Shown here in pieces: positions 58,597-64,000 of a stretch of DNA of 64,000 bases. The DNA is from Mucilaginibacter polytrichastri. GTDB lineage: Bacteria; Bacteroidota; Bacteroidia; Sphingobacteriales; Sphingobacteriaceae. Where the stretch lies: the NCBI RefSeq assembly GCF_001911425.1, contig NZ_MPPL01000001.1:4233095-4297094 (forward strand), given 5' to 3'. Within the stretch, counting starts at the first letter, position 1. Each line of letters begins with the position of its first letter. A program made the position numbers and the translations under genes. The notes beneath the pieces were generated by a model. It saw only the letters and a program-made list of their open reading frames with translations. It did no database searches and was not told the origin of the DNA.

Positions 58597-60158
58597 CGTC
58601 ATCCCGAACTTGTTTCGGGATCCCACAGGACAGCTTATGCGCCATACGGGTAGCAGACTTAGCAAGTGGGATGTTGAAACAAGTTCAGCATGACAGGTGG
58701 TGAAAAAATAACCCAAACGTCATCCCGAACTTGTTTCGGGATCCCACAGGACAGGTTATGCGCCATACGGGTAGCAGACTTAGCAATTGGGGTGCTGAAG
58801 CAAGCCAAGCATGACAGGTGGTGAAAAAATAACCCAAACGTCATCCCGAACTTGTTTCGGGATCCCACAGGACTGGCTATGCGCCATACAGGTAGCAGAC
58901 TTAGCATGTGGGGTGCTGAAACAAGCCAAGCATGACGGGTGGTGAAAAAACAATCCAAACGTCATCCCGAACTTGTTTCGGGATCCCACAGAACAGGTTA
59001 TACGCCGTACGGGTAGCAGACTTAGCAAGTGGGATGCTGAAGCAAGCCAAGCATGACAGGTGGTGAAAAAATAACCCAAATGTCATCCCGAACTTGTTTC
59101 GGGATTCCACAGAACAAGTTATGCGCCATACAGGTAGCAGACTTAGTAAGTGGGGTGCTGAAACAAGTTCAGCATGACGGGTGGTGAAAAAATAATCCAA
59201 ACGTCATCCCGAACTTGTTTCGGGATCCCATAGAACGGGTTATACGCCGTACGAGTAGCAGACTTAGCAAGTGGGATGCTGAAACAAGTTCAGCATGACG
59301 GGCGATGAAAAAATAACCCAAACGTCATCCCGAACTTGTTTCGGGATCCCACAGGACAAGCTATGCGCCGTACGGGTAGCAGACTTAGCAAGTGGAATGC
59401 TGAAACAAGTTCAGCATGACGGGTGGTGAAAAAAATAATCCAAACGTCATCCCGAACTTGTTTCGGGATCCCACAGAACAAGTTATGCGCCGTACGGGTA
59501 GCAGACTTAGCAATTGGGGTGCTGAAACAAGTTCAGCATGACGGGTGGTGAAAAAATAACCCAAACGTCATCCCGAACTTGTTTCGGGATCCCACAGAAC
59601 AAGTTATGCGCCGTACGGGTAGCAGACTTAGCAAGTGGGATGCTGAAACAAGTTCAGCATGACGGGCGATGAAAAAACAACCCAAACGTCATCCCGAACT
59701 TGTTTCGGGATCCCACAGGACAGGCTATGCGCCATACAGGTAGCAGACTTAGCAAGTGGGATGCTGAAACAAGTTCAGCATGACGGGTGGTGAAAAAACA
59801 ATCCAAACGTCACCCCGAACTTGTTTCGGGATCCCACAGGACAGCTTATGCGCCATACGGGTAGCAGACTTAGCAAGTGGGGTGCTGAAACAAGTTCAGC
59901 ATGACGGGCGATGAAAAAACAACCCGAACGTCATCCCGAACTTGTTTCGGGATCCCACAGGACAGGCTATGCGCCGTACGGGTAGCAGACTTAGCAAGTG
60001 GGATGCTGAAACAAGTTCAGCATGACGGGCGATGAAAAAATAATCCAAACGTCATCCCGAACTTGTTTCGGGATCCACAGGACAGAGGTTATGCGCCGTA
60101 CGGGTAGCAGACTTAGTAAGTGGGATGCTGAAGCAAGTTCAGCATGACGGGCGATGAT
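58597..60158. repeat. Array of 13 tandem 121-bp two-hairpin units
   Basis: Unit starts: 58597, 58718, 58839, 58960, 59081, 59202, 59323, 59445, 59566, 59687, 59808, 59929, 60050 (spacing 121, once 122); the last unit ends near 60158. Each unit starts CGTCATCCCGAACTTGTTTC (stem CCCGAA/TTCGGG), has a middle segment GCGCCGTACGGGTAGCAGAC or variant, and ends GGGATGCTGAAACAAGTTCA then GCATGAC (stem GCTGAA/TTCAGC). The two ends pair with each other. Units 2-4 have GCAAGCCAAGC or ACAAGCCAAGC in the second stem, which breaks it. There is no gene. Minus-strand frames of 99 codons here come from the repeat period. Confidence 0.97.
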
Positions 60159-60163
60159 CTTAA

Positions 60164-60249
60164 TTTGTCATCCAGAGCGATAGCGAAGGATCTTCTTCAA
60201 GAGGACAAACACGAAGCAGAAGATTCTTCACTACGTTCAGAATGACAAA
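60164..60249. repeat. GTCAT-type inverted-pair element after the array
   Basis: TTTGTCATCCAGAGCGATAG with CGAAGGATCTTCTTC at the left; GAAGATTCTTCACTACGTTC with AGAATGACAAA at the right. The two halves are inverted to each other, as in the 121-bp units. Same family as 41386-41461. Confidence 0.8.
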
Positions 60250-60288
60250 AGAGATGATGATAGAATTTAGAATAAAAATATTGATCAA

Positions 60289-60678
60289 ATGGATCCGGAA
60301 GAATTATTAAACGAGGGTAACCAACCCCAAAAAGACAGCCCCTTAGCCAGCCTGAGTGTGGACTTAAAACTGTTCAGCGAATCGATGCGCGAAGTGGCGG
60401 TTGAAATTATGGTAGAAGGCCTATCCCTGTACCCCATCTTCGTGGCTCACCAGCACGAGGTTAAACTGGGTGAAGAAATTCTTAACAAAGAAGACCTGAG
60501 CACCGACTGGAACATCAACGCCTCCACCCTCGAAGAATTTGTAGAGCGTGGCATCATTAAGGCCGAACTAAAGCAACGCTTTATAGACAACTATAAAAGT
60601 GCCGACGATTTTATGTGCGTGTTTGTGATTGTACCCGAGGGTGCCAATTTTGTATTTTTTCCATATTCAAAAGAATAA
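60289..60678 (+). CDS. Conserved small protein of unknown function
   Basis: 129 aa, acidic N-terminus (MDPEELLNEGNQ), then a mixed alpha/beta region (LASLSVDLKLFSESMREVAVEIMVEGLSLYPIFVAHQHEVKLGEEIL) and the end VIVPEGANFVFFPYSKE. No signal peptide. It is 30 bp before the phosphoribosyltransferase and may share its mRNA. I do not recognise a named family, but the layout suggests a conserved cytoplasmic protein. Confidence 0.65.
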   Translation: MDPEELLNEGNQPQKDSPLASLSVDLKLFSESMREVAVEIMVEGLSLYPIFVAHQHEVKLGEEILNKEDLSTDWNINASTLEEFVERGIIKAELKQRFIDNYKSADDFMCVFVIVPEGANFVFFPYSKE

Positions 60679-60708
60679 TAGTAGTTTCGGTTGTTAGCTA
60701 ACACAGAC

Positions 60709-61218
60709 ATGTCAGAAAAAAGGCTGCTTATACTCGATCCACAGCAAATACAGCAAAAGATAGATCGTATTGCTTACCAGATCCTCGAAGATAATTTTGA
60801 GGAACAGGAAATTGTTATTGCCGGTATTTTACCGCAGGGAACCAATATTGCACTAAGAATTAAAGCCATCCTGGATCAGATTGCGCCGTTTAAAAGCACG
60901 CTCATCAACATCGAACTGGATAAACATGGCAGCAGTCTGAAATTCAACCTCGATACGCCGATTGAAGAATGCACCAACAAAGTGATCATCCTGGTTGACG
61001 ACGTGATGAACAGCGGCAAAACCCTGGCTTACGGCTTCGGCGTATTTTTGGATGTGCCGCTTAAAAAACTGCGCACCGTGGTACTGGTAGACCGTAACCA
61101 CAAAAGCTTCCCGGTTACTACAGATTATTCGGGCATTGCGCTATCAACCCTGCTCAATGAGCATGTAGATGTACAACTTACCGAAAGCGGCGAAAACGAT
61201 GCAGTTTGGCTGGGGTAA
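60709..61218 (+). CDS. PyrR-like phosphoribosyltransferase
   Basis: 169 aa from the ATG at 60709; a TTG 18 bp earlier is an alternative. IVIAGILPQGTNIALRI (about 35-51) and the PRPP-binding loop VIILVDDVMNSGKTLAYG (D97, D98) are clear. PyrR proteins regulate pyrimidine genes and have weak uracil phosphoribosyltransferase activity; family members without regulatory RNA-binding exist. The stop (61216-61218) abuts the stop of the convergent aroK. Confidence 0.85.
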   Translation: MSEKRLLILDPQQIQQKIDRIAYQILEDNFEEQEIVIAGILPQGTNIALRIKAILDQIAPFKSTLINIELDKHGSSLKFNLDTPIEECTNKVIILVDDVMNSGKTLAYGFGVFLDVPLKKLRTVVLVDRNHKSFPVTTDYSGIALSTLLNEHVDVQLTESGENDAVWLG

Positions 61219-61722
61219 TTAGCTATTCGCTAATATCTCTTCCAGTTTCTCGGCAGTTAAACTCATGCCATCGGCCACAATGCCCGATTTGAGATAGTGA
61301 GTTTCGCGCTCAGCCAGTTTTTCGGCAATAAAGGCAACCAGGTCTTCGCCATGCTTGCCATGCAGTAACGGGCGCTCCTCTTTACCATACTCCAATCGGC
61401 TGGCCAGTGCCTTGGGCGACATCTGGATATAAATTACCTTACCATTGGCATTCATCCAATCCATATGGTCGAAATAGCAGGGCAGCCCGCCACCTGTAGA
61501 GATAATGCTCTGCTCCCCAAAATCGGTATACTTCAATATGTTAGATTCTTCCTGCCTGAAAGCTTCTTCGCCGTGGCTCACAAAGTATTTGGCAATAGTG
61601 GTCCCTTCCTTTTGCTCAAAAAGTTCATCCAGGTCAATAAACTTATAGCCCAGCCTGGCTGCCAGCTTACGCCCCAGGGTTGATTTGCCGCAACCCATAA
61701 ACCCTACTAAAAAAATCTTCAT
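61219..61722 (-). CDS. aroK: Shikimate kinase
   Basis: 167 aa. Walker A GFMGCGKST (residues 7-15), FIDLDELFEQKEG (about 28-40; Asp for shikimate), EEAFRQEESNIL (about 52-63; Arg for shikimate), ISTGGGLPCYF (about 74-84) and the lid region SRLEYGKEERPLL (about 108-120). It phosphorylates shikimate in the aromatic pathway. Its ATG overlaps the stop of the DoxX-like gene (61719-61722). Confidence 0.95.
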   Translation of the reverse strand: MKIFLVGFMGCGKSTLGRKLAARLGYKFIDLDELFEQKEGTTIAKYFVSHGEEAFRQEESNILKYTDFGEQSIISTGGGLPCYFDHMDWMNANGKVIYIQMSPKALASRLEYGKEERPLLHGKHGEDLVAFIAEKLAERETHYLKSGIVADGMSLTAEKLEEILANS

Positions 61723-62870
61723 GGTTGCTGGCGTAAATAATGTTTAACAATATCATCATACTTGGGCAGGCTGTGGTAATGCCATTTGGCAACTACCGTA
61801 CCGCCCTTCATCAATAAAATGCCGGGGTTAGCCCGTACAATGGTTTTCAGTGGCACACCATCGGCGTAGTAAACTTCAGATATGAGATGATGCTTTTTGG
61901 CAAAGGCAGTAGCATCCGGTGCCGAGTTCGAGGTAAGCAATACGGTGCGGATATTATAATTATCAGTGAGGTTAACGGCCAGGGCATTAATCCGGGCAAT
62001 GGCCTGCTCGTCAGTGTGACTCAGGTCGTAAGCCACAATAACGAGGTTATAGAAAGGGCTGCCTAACAATTCCTGTGTATAGTTGGTCCCCTGCGCATCC
62101 TGGATAGCCAGGTCCCGAATTTTAGGTTCGAAACCTTTTTTCACCAGGCGCGACTCTGGGTTACCCACTACCTGCCAGTTGGCATCTTTCCAGATCCCGG
62201 TTTTCATGTACTCCTTATCGGTCATGCTCCGGGTGGCGCCGGTCTGTTTATTTTTAAGCTGATAGGTGATCTCGTATTCATCCGGTTTTGCCCCGGGAGG
62301 GGTTTTCATCTCGTCTAATAAATTGGCGCCAACCTTGTAAGGCAGGAAGTCAATAACCGGTAAAAAGTTGTATGTATACAGGCCAAACCCGAATGAAAAC
62401 ACCACTGCACCTGCAAATAAGGCATTACTTAAATGAGTAAGAAATAAAGGCTGAATTGTATGCCGTTTTACGAATATTACGAGTACTAAAGCCAGTAAAA
62501 CCATGTCTTTACTAAACGATTGCCAAGGGGTAAGCGGGATGGCATCGCCAAAGCAACCGCAGGTTTGTACCACCTTAAAAAAGGCCGAGTAAAAGGTCAA
62601 AAATCCGAAGAAGAAAATCAACAACAGTAATCCCCAGGCTACGGCATTAGCGCGGGTGCCTATAAGCAATGCAAAGCCCAGCAGCATTTCTATAGCGCAT
62701 AATATAATGGCTGTAGTTAAGGCCAGCGGGTTTAAAAACATCAGGTGAAATACCTCGAAATATTCCTGCAGCTTGTAGGAGAACCCCAACGGGTCATTCG
62801 CCTTTATTAAGCCCGAAAATATAAACAGCAAGCCCACGGCTATGCGGCAAATCCAAACTACTGCCTTCAT
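61719..62870 (-). CDS. BT_3928-type membrane protein (DoxX/MauE-like)
   Basis: 383 aa. Helices near 5-20, 48-70, 75-95 and 122-140 in the N-half (IAVGLLFIFSGLIKANDP; AIILCAIEMLLGFALLIG), with a TCGCFGDAIPL cysteine loop (about 108-118) like MauE/DoxX proteins. The soluble C-half (about 185-380) has a thioredoxin-like feel (NLVIVAYDLSHTD; ANPGILLMKGGTVVAKWHYHSLP). It probably takes part in envelope redox or membrane processes. Overlaps aroK and the DUF1599 gene by a few bases. Confidence 0.8.
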   Translation of the reverse strand: MKAVVWICRIAVGLLFIFSGLIKANDPLGFSYKLQEYFEVFHLMFLNPLALTTAIILCAIEMLLGFALLIGTRANAVAWGLLLLIFFFGFLTFYSAFFKVVQTCGCFGDAIPLTPWQSFSKDMVLLALVLVIFVKRHTIQPLFLTHLSNALFAGAVVFSFGFGLYTYNFLPVIDFLPYKVGANLLDEMKTPPGAKPDEYEITYQLKNKQTGATRSMTDKEYMKTGIWKDANWQVVGNPESRLVKKGFEPKIRDLAIQDAQGTNYTQELLGSPFYNLVIVAYDLSHTDEQAIARINALAVNLTDNYNIRTVLLTSNSAPDATAFAKKHHLISEVYYADGVPLKTIVRANPGILLMKGGTVVAKWHYHSLPKYDDIVKHYLRQQP

Positions 62871-63406
62871 TTTACATCCATTTTAATGAGTGCAAAAACG
62901 GCATAGTTCAGCATATCCTGGTAATTGGCTTTTACCCCTTCAGACGCCTCTGTAAGGCCCTTATTATCTTCTATTTGCTTAACACGAAAAATCTTTTGCA
63001 GTATCAGGTCTGTTAGCGAACTGATGCGCATATCGCGCCAGGCTTCGCCATAATCGTGATTTTTAGCAAACATCAGCTCCTGGGTTTCTTTTACTTTGGC
63101 ATCAAACAGCTGCTCCACGTGGTCGGGTGCAAGCTCTGTTGATGTTTCATTGCCACATTCTAATTGCATCATAGCTATAACGCAATAATTCACAATGCCG
63201 ATATATTCGCCCAGGATATCATCGCCAACTTTTGATACCTTTTTTTCTTCGAGCGTGCGGATGCGCTGCGCTTTAATAAAGATCTGGTCGGTGATGGATG
63301 GTGGCCTTAAAATACGCCACGCGGTGCCATAATCGCGGGTTTTTTTCATAAAAAGGCCCTTACATATCTTAATAACTGCGTCGTATTCTGCTGTTGTTTT
63401 ACTCAA
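62867..63406 (-). CDS. DUF1599 protein with two repeated halves
   Basis: About 179 aa from a TTG start at 63404-63406 (LSKTTAEYDAV); a much longer frame to 63628 runs over the folP start and is not used. It has two similar halves: YDAVIKICKGLFMKKTRDYG with TAWRILRPPSITDQI, and FDAKVKETQELMFAKNHDYG with EAWRDMRISSLTDLI. Each half looks like an all-helical nucleotide-pyrophosphatase-like unit, but activity is unknown. It overlaps the DoxX-like gene. Divergent from folP across 63 bp. Confidence 0.82.
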   Translation of the reverse strand: MSKTTAEYDAVIKICKGLFMKKTRDYGTAWRILRPPSITDQIFIKAQRIRTLEEKKVSKVGDDILGEYIGIVNYCVIAMMQLECGNETSTELAPDHVEQLFDAKVKETQELMFAKNHDYGEAWRDMRISSLTDLILQKIFRVKQIEDNKGLTEASEGVKANYQDMLNYAVFALIKMDVK

Positions 63407-63469
63407 AACGGTAGTGTTAAAATTTTCTTCGATATTTGCCGCAAGGGATAAATTACCATCCCAAAGGCA

Positions 63470-64000
63470 ATGGCTAAAGATACATATTTTCGGAAAAAGA
63501 CAACCCTGAATGCACGCGGAACACTGATTGACCTGAGCACCCCGAAAGTAATGGGCATCATTAACCTTACCCCCGATTCCTTTTATAGCCAAAGCCGTAA
63601 ACCCCAAGTAGCCGATGCCCTGCTGCAAGCCGAAAAAATGCTGGCCGACGGGGCTGCATTTTTGGACCTTGGCGCTTACTCATCGCGCCCCAACGCGGTT
63701 GATATCTCGGCGCAGGAAGAAACCGACCGCCTGGTGCCTGTTGTTGAGGCCATTGCGGCAGCATTTCCGCAGGCTATCATGTCTGTCGATACCTTTCGCG
63801 CTTCTGTTGCGGAGGCTGCCGTTACTGGCGGCGCGCACATTATCAATGATATATCGGGCGGGCAGCTCGACGACAAGATGTTTGAAACCGCGGCTCGCTT
63901 ACAGGTTCCCTATATCCTGATGCATATGCGGGGCACCCCCCAAACTATGACACAGCTAACCGAATACGACGATATTTTTACCGAAGTATTTGATTACCTG
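63470..64000 (+). CDS. folP: Dihydropteroate synthase, N-terminal 177 residues (partial)
   Basis: From ATG 63470 the frame is open to the right edge with no stop. KVMGIINLTPDSFYSQSRKP (about 27-46) and LADGAAFLDLGAYSSRPNAVDISAQEET (about 58-85) carry the pterin-binding loop residues. IMSVDTFRASVAEAAVTGGAHIINDISGG (about 102-130) and PYILMHMRGTPQTM (about 146-159) follow. It condenses pABA with the pterin diphosphate in folate synthesis. The C-terminus is outside the window. A near-consensus GATATTTG site lies about 30 nt upstream. Confidence 0.95.
   Translation, partial: MAKDTYFRKKTTLNARGTLIDLSTPKVMGIINLTPDSFYSQSRKPQVADALLQAEKMLADGAAFLDLGAYSSRPNAVDISAQEETDRLVPVVEAIAAAFPQAIMSVDTFRASVAEAAVTGGAHIINDISGGQLDDKMFETAARLQVPYILMHMRGTPQTMTQLTEYDDIFTEVFDYL

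Noticed and set aside
58659..59481. Several 99-codon minus-strand frames with nearly the same protein
   Set aside because: They are produced by the 121-bp repeat period and lie on the array; the proteins are translated stem sequences with no domain.
58597..60158. CRISPR array
   Set aside because: The whole 121-bp unit is repeated with only a few base changes. There are no unique spacers and no cas genes.
63407..63628. Long N-terminal extension of the DUF1599 gene
   Set aside because: It overlaps the start of folP in antisense and has no family similarity.

Overview
The window comes from a Bacteroidota chromosome and looks most like family Sphingobacteriaceae (a Mucilaginibacter or Pedobacter relative). 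The signs are TAnnTTTG-type -7 promoter elements directly upstream of several genes, a SusC/SusD glycan-uptake pair, GH92, GH3 and GH144-type secreted glycosidases, a CruF-type carotenoid operon, an SDR-type L-threonine dehydrogenase, and housekeeping genes such as dnaA, pheS, asd, hemH, ispH, aroK and folP. No tRNA, rRNA, CRISPR array, prophage or transposase gene is visible. A strong rRNA-type promoter at the extreme left fires leftward out of the window.

Layout. 0-7.5 kb: an rRNA m5C methyltransferase, small conserved genes (CoA-binding, EVE, DinB, a FAD oxidoreductase) and two ECF sigma factors, one leading a three-gene operon. 7.58-9.08 kb: an AT-rich islet with two unrecognised genes, bounded by inverted copies of a REP-like palindrome. 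9-14 kb: GH92 mannosidase diverging from a lemA-TPM-TPM operon, then a Nudix hydrolase and a Uma2-type gene broken by one in-frame TAG. 14.8-25.4 kb: dnaA, a methylmalonyl-CoA mutase-type large subunit, an IscA-type Fe-S protein, a TlpA-like thioredoxin, a lipase, an ABC permease, a PHP-type tyrosine phosphatase and sugar nucleotide genes rmlB and galE. 25.5-34.5 kb: waaA, hemH and a leftward carotenoid cluster (carotenoid desaturase, acyltransferase, glycosyltransferase, cruF, ispH, crtW-like) that fits an acylated glycosyl keto-carotenoid. 34.5-41.8 kb: a LysR regulator, a GT87-like transferase, asd, tdh, a YebC regulator, a DUF2442 gene between two AT-rich palindromes, and a protein with six GFTPRFKAG-like repeats whose 3' end is duplicated downstream. 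41.8-50.1 kb: a compact polysaccharide utilisation locus (SusC, SusD, GH144-like, GH3) whose predicted substrate is beta-1,2-glucan. 50.7-64 kb: trhO, a secreted esterase with a PA14-like domain, kbl, a pheS-Rieske-like-TetR operon, rlmD, a 13-copy array of a 121-bp palindromic unit, a phosphoribosyltransferase, aroK, a DoxX-like gene, a DUF1599 gene and the start of folP, which runs off the right edge.

Gene cooperation. tdh and kbl together convert threonine to glycine plus acetyl-CoA, although they lie about 15 kb apart under separate promoters. The carotenoid genes form a nearly gapless leftward transcription unit that also carries ispH for isoprenoid precursor supply. The SusCD locus pairs an outer-membrane transporter with an endo-glucanase-like enzyme and a beta-glucosidase.

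The most unusual property of the window is its load of short palindromic repeats. At least six families are present: CAAGCG/CGAGCG REPs, GTCAT...ATGAC two-hairpin elements, GC-rich CCCCCTAAAGGGGG elements sitting at stop codons, AT-rich AATTTGTTGATTTGTTAATG elements, CGTAGG mini-hairpins, and GGGCATTTGC palindromes. Several bracket single genes as inverted pairs. No gene that could move them is present here, so any mobility is inference.
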